Source: an uncultured Acidobacteriota bacterium
GTDB lineage: Bacteria > Acidobacteriota > Terriglobia > Bryobacterales > Bryobacteraceae
DNA: 64,000 nt
Direction: 5' to 3'
NCBI GenBank assembly: GCA_902825945.1
Contig: CADECY010000036.1
Coordinates: 1-64,000, forward strand
Part shown: piece by piece, positions 1-7,496 of the stretch
How the letters are laid out: each line of letters starts with the position of its first letter
How positions within the stretch are numbered: the stretch's first letter is position 1
Notes under the pieces: model-generated
Seen by the model: only the letters and a program-made list of their open reading frames with translations
Told to the model about the DNA's origin: nothing
Databases searched by the model: none
Translations under genes and position numbers: made by a program

Positions 1-704
1 GGCGCTCCGCCCGGAACCACGCGTGCGGTTGCGGGGATGTGATCGGGCCGGGGCGGATCCATCTTTTTCGAGAGGTTGGTGACAAGGCGGTTGATGTTGA
101 CCGAATAGACGATGATGTTGTTTTCCTGTGCCGTCAGGAGCGCCTCGCGGAGGCGGCCTTCGCTGCCCTTGTCGCGTGTTTCGGCGATCAGGAGCAGGAT
201 GCGGCGTTGGCTCTTCGGACGGCCCCGGAGTGTCCGAGTGGCTTCGAATACGGCATCGACCATTGCCGACGTGGACGAGCCTGGGTTGATTCGCTCGAGC
301 GCGCGGGTGAAGGCCTTGCCATCATTGGTGAAGCCTTCGGTCATCCACATCATGCGGTGATCGAACTTCATGATGGCGGCCTCGCCCTGTTGCCCGATCA
401 GCAGGCCCTCGATGAGCGGCCCGATTTTTTTGATCTTGGGCAGGAATGGCTCGACCATGTTGTTGGCCTGAACCGCGACCACGAGCGAGATCGGGACATA
501 GGAGACCTCGACCTTGATGTCCTGCGGCTTGCCGTTGTCGGTGAGGGAGAAGTCCTTTGCTTCCAGTCCGTTGACGAACTTGTGGGTGCGCTTGTCAACC
601 ACCGTCACCGGCGCGACGACTTCGGATGTTTCGACGACAAGCCGGGGTTCCGGCTGGCCGAATGCCGCCGCCAACGAACAAAGGAAGAGTATCGGACGCC
701 GCAT
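1..704 (-). CDS. VWFA-related exported protein, 3' end beyond the left edge
   Basis: The minus-strand frame is open from an ATG at 704 to the window edge (234 codons visible). It begins with a signal peptide (MRRPILFLCSLAAAFGQ), then a short beta region with an FVNGLEAKDFSL-type segment that precedes the VWFA fold in acidobacterial VWFA-related proteins (TIGR03436 type). The VWFA-like part has strands such as ISLVVAVQANN, KFDHRMMWM and RRILLLIAETRDKGSE. The canonical DxSxS metal site is replaced by VQANN, so metal binding is doubtful. AGGAG sits 5 bases before the ATG. Likely exported, and its role is unknown. The family call is by motif and order recognition, not by a search. Confidence 0.8.
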   Translation of the reverse strand, partial: MRRPILFLCSLAAAFGQPEPRLVVETSEVVAPVTVVDKRTHKFVNGLEAKDFSLTDNGKPQDIKVEVSYVPISLVVAVQANNMVEPFLPKIKKIGPLIEGLLIGQQGEAAIMKFDHRMMWMTEGFTNDGKAFTRALERINPGSSTSAMVDAVFEATRTLRGRPKSQRRILLLIAETRDKGSEGRLREALLTAQENNIIVYSVNINRLVTNLSKKMDPPRPDHIPATARVVPGGA

Positions 705-798
705 GCTAGCTCCTATCGTACCAGGATGCTTCCCGAGCATTTCCGGTTTCCGGCGATGCTCAACCTTAACGATATCACTACGCGCGCTGTGCGCGCGG

Positions 799-957
799 CT
801 AGCCTTGGCGCCGCCTTCCGCGGAAAATCGCAATTCCAACCAACCCAGTACCGATGGCGACCATCGTACTAGCGGCTGGTGCATCGAACTGATCGTGCGT
901 CATGTCTTCGCCCACAGCGACGCCGATCCACAGAGTCATCCACAACAGGAACTTCAC
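799..957 (-). CDS. 52-residue PEP-CTERM-like micro-protein
   Basis: A GTG at 957 follows GAGGAG by 5 bases and opens a 52-codon frame ending in TAG at 799. The N-terminus (MKFLLWMTLWIGVAVGE) looks like a signal peptide. After about 8 residues (DMTHDQFD) comes APAAST, a hydrophobic run (MVAIGTGLVGIAIF) and a basic tail (RGRRRQG). This order of short P-x-x-S/T motif, one membrane helix and an Arg cluster is that of a PEP-CTERM sorting signal, although the motif reads APAAST instead of PEP. A -10-like TATACT lies 30 bases upstream. The mature peptide would be very small. Exosortase processing is inference. The alternative is a small two-helix membrane peptide. Confidence 0.6.
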   Translation of the reverse strand: MKFLLWMTLWIGVAVGEDMTHDQFDAPAASTMVAIGTGLVGIAIFRGRRRQG

Positions 958-987
958 AAAAACTCCTCGGTAACACGGACTACAGCG

Positions 988-993
988 AGTATA
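988..993 (-). promoter_or_regulatory. -10-like element for the micro-protein gene
   Basis: On the minus strand the sequence reads GGGTATACTCG, an extended -10-like element 30 bases before the GTG start at 957. No good -35 is seen at the usual spacing. It resembles the GGTANAAT motifs in front of several other genes in this window. Confidence 0.35.
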
Positions 994-1539
994 CCCTCAA
1001 ATGAGGACATTGGGAAGGGGTATCGCGTTACAGACGTACTAAAAAGATCACTTCGGTACCACGAGGCTCCTGGTACTCCCTAACGGTGGGAATCTGGGGA
1101 GTTGATCTCCATCTTCTGAATGCCGGACCTTGATCGTGATCGAGCGCCAGATTTCTCGAGTCGTGCCGTAATTCTTTCATTGGCAAGTGACTGTATCTAA
1201 TGGAGATCCAACGATGACTTCTTTTCTGAGGACCTCGACATCGTGACGATCGATCCCGCCACGGCCACCCGGCGATTGCCTTGCGAGTCCAGTTCCGATT
1301 CGGGAGTGCGGGTGGCCGCTCAACCGACCGCATGCGCGGAGTGGGCCGACGGTCGCTTGCGGACAGGCAGGCTGTGCCTGCAGGCGCCTCGGTCCGTCGA
1401 TGGATCGGTTCCGCGCAGCGCCGAACCTCCACTCATGTCGGCCGGTTGTCGGCGGCGGGCCGAAGTTGTGGCGCGAGGAGAGCTCAGACAAACTGCAAAC
1501 GACAGACCCGCTGTGCCCGGCGGTGATGGCCCGTTGTAC
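994..1539. other. Gene-poor stretch
   Basis: No convincing gene was found. Several overlapping frames of about 80 to 130 codons exist on both strands, but they lack ribosome sites, recognisable motifs and sensible composition. The stretch may hold a decayed gene or the regulatory regions of its two flanking genes. Confidence 0.5.
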
Positions 1540-1553
1540 TAAGATGGAGGATC

Positions 1554-2387
1554 ATGTACGTCGCGTTGAACGGCACCCTCGTGGCCGGTCGCACCCCATG
1601 GCCGGAGTTCGCGCAACTGGCGGCAAAGACCGGATTCCCTGGCACCGATGTCAATATCGCCAAGGCCATGGAAGCAGGTGTCGGGCCCACGCGCAAGCTG
1701 CTTGCCGATCTGAAGCTGAAGCCCGCCGTGGTGCCGCTTCCGGTCGAGTTCCGCAAGGACGCGGAAACGTTTCAGCAGGATCTCGTGAAGCTCGCTCCCG
1801 CTGCCGAGTTCGCGAAAGCGATCGGTTGTCCGCGAATGACCACCTGGATTCTGCCTTCGAGCGAGTTGCCGAAGCCCGAACAGCGCCGCATCTACAAAGA
1901 TCGCTTTCAGGCCTGCGCGAAGATCCTCGAGCGATCGGGCGTCCGGCTCGGGCTTGAAAACGTGAGCCCCGTCCATCTGCGAAAGCGGTTCGCGTACGAG
2001 TTCATTTATCGCACCGATGAAATGCTCGAGTTCGCCAAGGAGTGTGGCCCGAATGTTGGCCTGCTGCTCGATTCCTGGCACTGGCACCACGCGGGTGGCA
2101 CGCTCGCCGATATCGCGGCGGCGGGCAAGGATCGTATCGTGCATGTCCAACTGGCGGACGCGCCGGACTTTCCGCCCGACAAGATCCTCGACAATGAACG
2201 GCTCATGCCGGGTGAGGGCATTGCGGATCTCGTGGGATTCCTGAAGGCGTTGAAGAAGGCGGGCTACGGCGATGGAATCAGTCCGGAAGTGTTCGGCCGG
2301 GGACTGAAGGACATGGCGCCAGAGGCAGGTGCGAAACTCGGGCTCGAAACCACGCTGGCCGTCATGCGCAAGGCGGGCGTTGCCTGA
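1554..2387 (+). CDS. Sugar phosphate isomerase/epimerase (xylose isomerase-like TIM barrel)
   Basis: This 277-residue protein has the AP endonuclease 2/xylose isomerase-like barrel pattern. Candidate metal-binding residues are visible in order: Glu in RLGLENVSP, Asp/His in LLDSWHWHHAGG, His in IVHVQLAD and Glu in SPEVFGRG. Members of the family isomerise or epimerise sugars or cleave related substrates, and the substrate cannot be read here. The start has GGAGG 3 bases upstream. The stop overlaps the murQ start by one base (TGATG), so the two are co-translated. This suggests a role in amino sugar or cell-wall sugar handling, which is inference. Confidence 0.85.
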   Translation: MYVALNGTLVAGRTPWPEFAQLAAKTGFPGTDVNIAKAMEAGVGPTRKLLADLKLKPAVVPLPVEFRKDAETFQQDLVKLAPAAEFAKAIGCPRMTTWILPSSELPKPEQRRIYKDRFQACAKILERSGVRLGLENVSPVHLRKRFAYEFIYRTDEMLEFAKECGPNVGLLLDSWHWHHAGGTLADIAAAGKDRIVHVQLADAPDFPPDKILDNERLMPGEGIADLVGFLKALKKAGYGDGISPEVFGRGLKDMAPEAGAKLGLETTLAVMRKAGVA

Positions 2388-3289
2388 TGCTCGGCGGGCT
2401 GCTGACCGAGCAGCGGAATCCGTCATCGGAGGGAATCGACGCGAAATCGACGCTCGAAGTCCTTCGCGTCATCAATGAAGAGGATCGCAAGGTGGCCGAG
2501 TCGGTGGTGACGGAACTGCCGAACATCGCGCGAGCGGTGGATGGCATCGTCGAACGCCTCCAGCGCGGCGGGCGGCTGTTCTACATCGGAGCGGGTACGA
2601 GCGGACGCCTCGGCGTGCTCGATGCCGCCGAATGCAAGCCGACCTACAACGTGCCGTACGAAATGGTCCAGGGCATCATCGCGGGTGGCGAAAAAGCTCT
2701 GTCCCGAGCGACGGAAGCGAGCGAAGACGATCCCGCCGCAGGGGCGCGCGATCTGCTTTCGCGTGGCTTCACGGCCAACGACACGCTCGTGGGAATCGCC
2801 GCCAGTGGACGCACGCCCTATGTGTTGGGCGCGATCGACAAGGCTCGCGAACTCGGTGCGTTGACCGCCGGAATCAGTTGCACGCCCGATTCGGAACTGT
2901 CGCGGCGCGCCGAGATCGCGATCACGCCGCTGCCGGGTCCGGAAGTGGTGACGGGTTCCACGCGAATGAAGGCGGGAACGGTCACCAAGCTGGTGCTGAA
3001 CATGCTCACCACCGGGTCGATGATCCGCATGGGCTACGTGTTCGGAAACCTGATGGTCAACGTGCAGCCGACCAACGACAAGCTGCGCGCTCGCGCCCGG
3101 CGGATCATCGGACACGCAGTGCCCACGGACGAAGAGACGGCGGCTCGATTGTTGCGCGACGCCGGGGATCACGTGCCAAGCGCCATCGTGATGGGACGGC
3201 GTGGCGTCTCGCTCGAAGCCGCGCGGGCGCTCATCGACGCGGCGCGGGGTAGAATCTCGACCGCCCTGGAGTTGGAGTGGAATGGATAA
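2387..3289 (+). CDS. murQ: N-acetylmuramic acid 6-phosphate etherase
   Basis: MurQ cleaves the lactyl ether of MurNAc-6-phosphate to GlcNAc-6-phosphate and D-lactate in cytoplasmic peptidoglycan recycling. The 300 residues match the family length. The SIS-domain sugar phosphate site is clear (IGAGTSGRLGVLDAAEC), followed by GIAASGRTPYV, the GPEVVTGSTRMKAGT signature and NLMVNVQPTN. The gene starts on the last base of the preceding isomerase gene and its last codons overlap the murA start, so all three are probably one transcript. No MurNAc kinase (AnmK) or MurP transporter is visible nearby. Confidence 0.95.
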   Translation: MLGGLLTEQRNPSSEGIDAKSTLEVLRVINEEDRKVAESVVTELPNIARAVDGIVERLQRGGRLFYIGAGTSGRLGVLDAAECKPTYNVPYEMVQGIIAGGEKALSRATEASEDDPAAGARDLLSRGFTANDTLVGIAASGRTPYVLGAIDKARELGALTAGISCTPDSELSRRAEIAITPLPGPEVVTGSTRMKAGTVTKLVLNMLTTGSMIRMGYVFGNLMVNVQPTNDKLRARARRIIGHAVPTDEETAARLLRDAGDHVPSAIVMGRRGVSLEAARALIDAARGRISTALELEWNG

Positions 3290-4547
3290 GTTTCTGATCG
3301 AGGGCGGGATTCCGCTCGAAGGCGAAGTCGCCATTGGCGGCGCCAAGAATGCCGCGCTGCCGTTACTCGCCGCCTGTCTGTTGACGGAAGAGCCGGTCAC
3401 GCTCCACCGGATCCCTGGCGTCAAGGACGTGCGCACGATGCAAAAACTGCTCGAGCACACTGGAGCGGTGATCGAGGATCTGGGCGGCGGTTCGATTCGC
3501 GTTCACGCCGCCGAGATCAAGGAGCCGGAAGCCCCGTACGATGTCGTGAAGACGATGCGGGCGTCGAGCCTCGTGCTCGGTCCGCTCGTGGCCCGCGCGG
3601 GGCGCGCGCGTGTGTCGCTGCCCGGTGGGTGCGCGATTGGCGCGAGGCCGATCAACCTGCACGTGGCGGCGCTCGAGCAACTCGGCGCCACGCTCGAACA
3701 GGAGCACGGCTACATCGAAGCCCGGGCGGAAACAGGTTTGCGCGGCACGCACGTTCACTTCGATCGGATCACGGTTACCGGTACCGAGGACGTTCTGATG
3801 GCGGCTGTCTTGGCGGAAGGCGAGACCGTGATCCATCACGCCGCCCGCGAACCCGAAGTGGTGGACCTCGCCGATCTCCTCATGAAGATGGGCGCCAAGA
3901 TCGTGGGCGCGGGTACTTCGACCATCCACGTCCATGGCGTGAAGAGGCTTCACGGCGCCGAGCACAGGATCATCGCCGATCGGATCGAAGCCGGAACGTT
4001 CCTGATCGCTGGAGCGATTTCGAACGGTGACCTGCTCGTGAAAGACTGCGTGCCCGGGCACCTCGACGCTCTCGTGACGAAGCTTCGTCAGGCCGGGGCC
4101 ACCGTGACGGAAGCCGGACCAACGGCGCTACGCGTGAAGGGCACGCGCCGGCTCCATTCGGTCGACATGAGCACCGAGGAGTATCCGGGCTTCGCGACCG
4201 ACCTGCAGGCGCAGTACATGGCGCTCATGACGCAGGCCGACGGCATCTCGATCATTGTCGAGACGATCTTCGAGAACCGCTTCATGCATGCGCTCGAACT
4301 GGCTCGAATGGGCGCCAACATCCGGCTCGAGGGGCGCCAGGCGCTGATCGCGGGACCGCGCCGGTTGACCGGTGCGGCCGTGATCGCGAGCGATCTGCGC
4401 GCGAGCGCGTCGCTGGTGCTCGGGGCCCTTGTTGCCGCTGGCGAAACCTTGATCGACCGTGTCTATCACATGGATCGCGGCTATGAACGAATCGAAGAAA
4501 AACTCGCGAGCGTGGGCGCGCGGATTCGGAGGGTTCAAACGAAATGA
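3282..4547 (+). CDS. murA: UDP-N-acetylglucosamine 1-carboxyvinyltransferase
   Basis: MurA transfers enolpyruvate from PEP to UDP-GlcNAc, the first committed step of peptidoglycan synthesis. The protein starts MDKFLIEGG and is 421 residues, the usual length. Both inside-out alpha/beta domains are present, with the substrate-binding GGAKNAALPLLAA near the N-terminus. The catalytic loop is LPGGCAIGARP, with Cys at about residue 117, so the enzyme should be of the fosfomycin-sensitive type. The ATG lies 8 bases inside the end of murQ and is preceded by GGAG; a longer frame to 3201 is rejected because it only overlaps murQ. The 3' end overlaps the rhodanese gene by 4 bases. Confidence 0.96.
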   Translation: MDKFLIEGGIPLEGEVAIGGAKNAALPLLAACLLTEEPVTLHRIPGVKDVRTMQKLLEHTGAVIEDLGGGSIRVHAAEIKEPEAPYDVVKTMRASSLVLGPLVARAGRARVSLPGGCAIGARPINLHVAALEQLGATLEQEHGYIEARAETGLRGTHVHFDRITVTGTEDVLMAAVLAEGETVIHHAAREPEVVDLADLLMKMGAKIVGAGTSTIHVHGVKRLHGAEHRIIADRIEAGTFLIAGAISNGDLLVKDCVPGHLDALVTKLRQAGATVTEAGPTALRVKGTRRLHSVDMSTEEYPGFATDLQAQYMALMTQADGISIIVETIFENRFMHALELARMGANIRLEGRQALIAGPRRLTGAAVIASDLRASASLVLGALVAAGETLIDRVYHMDRGYERIEEKLASVGARIRRVQTK

Positions 4548-4906
4548 AGCACAGTCCGGGATTCCTGGCGATTGTGGACGACGCGAAGTCGCGCGTCCAG
4601 GAGATGACGGTCGGCGAGTACAAGGCTCTTGGCGAGCCTCATGTCCTGGTCGATGTGCGCGAGGACAGCGAGTGGAACGCCGCGCACGCCGCTGGTTCGA
4701 TCCACCTGGGGAAGGGAATCATCGAGCGGGATATCGAAAACACCGTGCCTGACAAGGACGCCAAGATCGTGCTCTATTGCGGCGGTGGATACCGTTCGGC
4801 CTTGGCCGCCGACGCGCTGATGAAAATGGGTTATCGGAATCCGGTTTCTCTGGCCGGCGGCTGGCGTGCCTGGAACGAAGCCGGATTGCCGGTCGAAAAA
4901 CCGTAG
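4544..4906 (+). CDS. Single-domain rhodanese-like protein
   Basis: This 120-residue protein has one rhodanese domain spanning nearly its whole length: HVLVDVREDSEW near the N-terminus, then IVLYCGGGYRSA with the active Cys at about residue 79, and a closing SLAGGWRAWNEAGLP. The six-residue active loop (CGGGYR) fits sulfurtransferases that carry sulfane sulfur as a persulfide. There is no signal peptide, so it should be cytoplasmic. The ATGA overlap with murA indicates translational coupling, although a functional link to peptidoglycan synthesis is not evident. Confidence 0.9.
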   Translation: MKHSPGFLAIVDDAKSRVQEMTVGEYKALGEPHVLVDVREDSEWNAAHAAGSIHLGKGIIERDIENTVPDKDAKIVLYCGGGYRSALAADALMKMGYRNPVSLAGGWRAWNEAGLPVEKP

Positions 4907-4911
4907 CGCGG

Positions 4912-4917
4912 TATAAT
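4912..4917 (+). promoter_or_regulatory. Consensus -10 (TATAAT) before the OFA transporter
   Basis: GCGCGGTATAATCGCC places a perfect TATAAT 10 bases before the ATG at 4928. With a start site 6 to 9 bases downstream, the transcript leader would be almost absent. The nearest -35-like TTGCCG is about 20 bases upstream, which is long. Confidence 0.45.
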
Positions 4918-4927
4918 CGCCTGACCG

Positions 4928-6190
4928 ATGGTGCAAGAAAACCTTCCGAATCGCTGGACCCTGGCATCCGCCGCGGTGTTGATGCAAGTCTGCCTGGGGA
5001 TCATCTACGCTTGGGCCGTTTTTCGCGGGCCGCTGGCGGCGGCTTATGGCTGGGACAAGACGGTGACGATCGCCCCGTATCGATGGTCGACGCTGTTCTT
5101 CACAGTCGCGATGGTGATCGCCGGATTCTGGCAGGACAGGAAAGGTCCGCGCCTCGTCGGCACGGTGGGCGGTGTCCTGCTCGGCGCCGGATGCCTGCTC
5201 GCCAGTTTCATCGGCGACACTCCCCAGGGCTTGGTCTTTGCCTATGGCGTGATCGCGGGACTCGGCGTCGGCTTCGCCTACGTGACTCCGATCGCGACGT
5301 GCGTGAAGTGGTTTCCTGACAAGCGCGGCATGATTGTCGGGCTCGCGGTGATGGGCTTCGGACTCGGATCGCTGCTCTTCGCACCACTTCTCGAGGCGCT
5401 GATGGGCTCCGATCCGGCACAGTTCAAGACCACGATTCCACGTACGTTTCTGATCCTGTCGGTGCTCTTCTTCGTCCTGGTGCCCGGATGCGCGCAGTTT
5501 TTCCGCGTGCCGCCGGCCGGGTGGAAGCCCGAGGGTTGGAATCCTCCCGCAGCCGCCGGCTCGGCCAAGGTCGATTACACGCCGAAGCAGATGCTCTCGA
5601 CCGGCGTTTCGTTCCTCACGGTGTGGCTCGTCTACTATCTCGGCAGCGGCATCGGACTCACGTTGATCGGCGAAGCCGCGCCGCTGATCCGCGAGATCGG
5701 GGCCGCCGGCGCGGTGATGAGCGCAGGCGCCGCACTCGGTGTTATGTCGGTCTTCAACGGACTGGGGCGGCTCGGCTGGGGCACCGTTTCCGACAAGTCC
5801 GGCCGGACCCACGCGCTGCTCGCCATGTGCGGAATCTACGCGCTCACCTGTGGTCTGCTGATGCCGAACGCGGCGTCGTTCTGGCCCGTGCTTGCGGGTG
5901 TCTGTCTGATCGGATTCTGCTACGGCGGATTCCTGGCGATCATGCCCTCGCTAACCGCCGACTACTGGGGCTCGAAGAATGTCGGCGCCAACTACGGCCT
6001 CGTCTTCTCGGCTTGGGGCGCGGCCGGGTTCACCGTTCCCGGATACTTCGCGCCGATCATCGAACGCGCCAAGCAGGCGGGCAATGTCGCCGTTGGCTAT
6101 CACCAGGTCTTCCTCACGCTTGCCGGGATGGCCGTCGTCTGCGGCTTGATCTCGCTTGCCTGCCGGCGTCCCGCCGCGGCGCAAGCCTGA
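4928..6190 (+). CDS. MFS transporter, OFA (oxalate/formate antiporter) family
   Basis: The 420 residues form about 12 membrane helices. The N-terminus (NRWTLASAAVLMQVCLGIIYAWAVF) is typical of the OFA branch of the major facilitator superfamily. The loop after helix 2 carries WQDRKGPRLVG, a variant of the MFS G-x-x-x-D-R-x-G motif, and the second half has a matching GTVSDKSGRTH loop. GVGFAYVTPIATCVKWFPDKRG is another OFA signature. These proteins exchange small carboxylates across the inner membrane, and the true substrate is unknown. A TATAAT lies just upstream, so the gene may have its own promoter. Confidence 0.88.
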   Translation: MVQENLPNRWTLASAAVLMQVCLGIIYAWAVFRGPLAAAYGWDKTVTIAPYRWSTLFFTVAMVIAGFWQDRKGPRLVGTVGGVLLGAGCLLASFIGDTPQGLVFAYGVIAGLGVGFAYVTPIATCVKWFPDKRGMIVGLAVMGFGLGSLLFAPLLEALMGSDPAQFKTTIPRTFLILSVLFFVLVPGCAQFFRVPPAGWKPEGWNPPAAAGSAKVDYTPKQMLSTGVSFLTVWLVYYLGSGIGLTLIGEAAPLIREIGAAGAVMSAGAALGVMSVFNGLGRLGWGTVSDKSGRTHALLAMCGIYALTCGLLMPNAASFWPVLAGVCLIGFCYGGFLAIMPSLTADYWGSKNVGANYGLVFSAWGAAGFTVPGYFAPIIERAKQAGNVAVGYHQVFLTLAGMAVVCGLISLACRRPAAAQA

Positions 6191-6212
6191 CCCTTTACAA
6201 TGGAGAGAATCC

Positions 6213-6821
6213 ATGAGGAAACTCGGTCTCTCGATTGCTTGCCTACTGATCCTTCTTTCCGGCTGCGGCTCTGCTCCCGCGCCGCCCAAGTTCCGTGCCA
6301 AGTTTGAAACATCCAAAGGCGCCTTCGTCATCGAAGTCATCCGCGACTGGTCGCCGAAGGGCGCCGATCGCTTCCACGAACTGATCAAGAGCGGATTCTA
6401 TGACGACAACCGCTTCTTCCGGGTGCTGCCTGGATTCGTGGTCCAGTTCGGTTTGAAGGGCGATCCCGATACCGATATGAAGTGGCGAGACAGCAAGATC
6501 GACGACGATCCGCCGCTGCAGTCGAACACTCCGGCGACCGTGGTGTTCGCCACCGGCGGTCCGAACACGCGTACCACCCAGGTCTTCATCAACCTCGCTC
6601 CCAACGAACGCCTCGATCCCCAAGGTTTCACGCCGTTCGGGCGCGTGGTCGAAGGTATGAGCGTGGTGGCGGAGCTTTACTCGGGCTACGGCGAGGGAGT
6701 CCCGAACGGCAACGGGCCCGATCAGAACCGGATCGTGCGGGAAGGAAATGCCTATTTGAACCGCGACTTTCCGAAGCTCGATTTCATCAAAAAGGCGACG
6801 GTCATCTCCGAACAGAAGTAA
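6213..6821 (+). CDS. Cyclophilin-type peptidyl-prolyl isomerase lipoprotein
   Basis: The protein is 202 residues and starts with a lipoprotein signal whose lipobox is LLSGC, so it should be anchored on the periplasmic side of a membrane. The rest is a cyclophilin domain: FHELIKSGFYDDNRFFRVLPGFVVQFG, TVVFATGGPNTRTTQVFINL and FTPFGRVVEGM. It should assist folding of exported proteins. The ATG at 6213 was preferred over a longer frame because it gives the signal peptide. A TACAAT -10-like hexamer and GGAGAG precede it. Confidence 0.9.
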   Translation: MRKLGLSIACLLILLSGCGSAPAPPKFRAKFETSKGAFVIEVIRDWSPKGADRFHELIKSGFYDDNRFFRVLPGFVVQFGLKGDPDTDMKWRDSKIDDDPPLQSNTPATVVFATGGPNTRTTQVFINLAPNERLDPQGFTPFGRVVEGMSVVAELYSGYGEGVPNGNGPDQNRIVREGNAYLNRDFPKLDFIKKATVISEQK

Positions 6822-6823
6822 CC

Positions 6824-6982
6824 ATGGCCAAGCGTCCGAAACCGAAGCCTCCCGCCAAGCGGAACTTCGCCGCCTTCGCCGCGACCAACCAGAAAGCGGG
6901 GCCGATCAAGGATCGCCGGTCCGCGCGGGGCGGAGCCAAGAATACGATGCGCGAGGACCTTTCACAGCGGGATCAAGGGTAG
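6824..6982 (+). CDS. Small basic protein of unknown function
   Basis: A 52-residue frame begins 2 bases after the stop of the preceding isomerase gene and ends at TAG 6980-6982. It is rich in Lys, Arg and Pro (MAKRPKPKPPAKRNF at the N-terminus, later KDRRSARGGAKN), has no hydrophobic stretch and looks disordered. Composition suggests nucleic acid or ribosome association, but there is no recognised motif. Tight spacing after an expressed gene is the main support. A TAGAAT hexamer overlaps its stop codon. Confidence 0.5.
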   Translation: MAKRPKPKPPAKRNFAAFAATNQKAGPIKDRRSARGGAKNTMREDLSQRDQG

Positions 6983-7049
6983 AATAGAAGAAATGCAGGT
7001 GATGCAGGCTGGCGCGCGCAAGTTGCTCTACCTCTAGCTGGAGCCCGAG

Positions 7050-7496
7050 GTGATTACGAGCATCTGCCAACAACTGGGGCTCGACTGCCAGGTGGAAAAC
7101 ACGCCGCGCGGCATGATCGTACACGCTCACGCCAACGGACGCCAGGCGCCGCTTCTGCTTTTCGACGCGCAGGACCCGGGCAATCTCGGATGGTTCGCGC
7201 GTTGTCAGTTCTACGTCAACGGCAATACCGGTGGCGTCCTGCAAACCCCGATCACGATCGCCAATCATCGCGATCCCGGCGGCTTCATTTCGCCTTCGGG
7301 AATCCGCTTCCGGATCGCCAAAGAGCTTCCGGCCACCTTCCGGATGCCGGGCCACAAGCCGGTGAGCGAGCAGATGGTCTACGGGGTGGTGCACAACTTT
7401 CTCGAAGCGCTTTTGCGCACCGGTGTCGCGCTTTGCGGCGGCAACGTGGTCAAGCCGCTGGCTGGGCGCGGCGAATCCAACGCGCCGCGCGGGTAG
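7050..7496 (+). CDS. Unknown protein, possibly 5'-interrupted by an in-frame TAG
   Basis: The 148-residue frame starts at GTG 7050 with GGAG 6 bases upstream. I do not recognise a family. It has four Cys (in ICQQLGLDCQ, ARCQFY and ALCGGN), no signal peptide and no membrane helix. The same frame continues upstream through a TAG at 7035 to an ATG at 6993, which follows a TAGAAT and an AGAAG. The upstream codons (MQVMQAGARKLLYL, stop, LEPEV) read like natural protein, so the ancestral start may be 6993 with a nonsense change, or the gene may simply start at 7050. The stop abuts the stop of the convergent CotH gene with no gap. Confidence 0.55.
   Translation: MITSICQQLGLDCQVENTPRGMIVHAHANGRQAPLLLFDAQDPGNLGWFARCQFYVNGNTGGVLQTPITIANHRDPGGFISPSGIRFRIAKELPATFRMPGHKPVSEQMVYGVVHNFLEALLRTGVALCGGNVVKPLAGRGESNAPRG

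Noticed and set aside
1177-1542. Overlapping frames of about 80 to 130 codons before the isomerase gene
   Set aside because: No ribosome site, no motifs and mutual overlap on both strands.
4535-5812. A 425-codon frame opposite the rhodanese and transporter genes
   Set aside because: Antisense shadow of a transporter with clear membrane helices.
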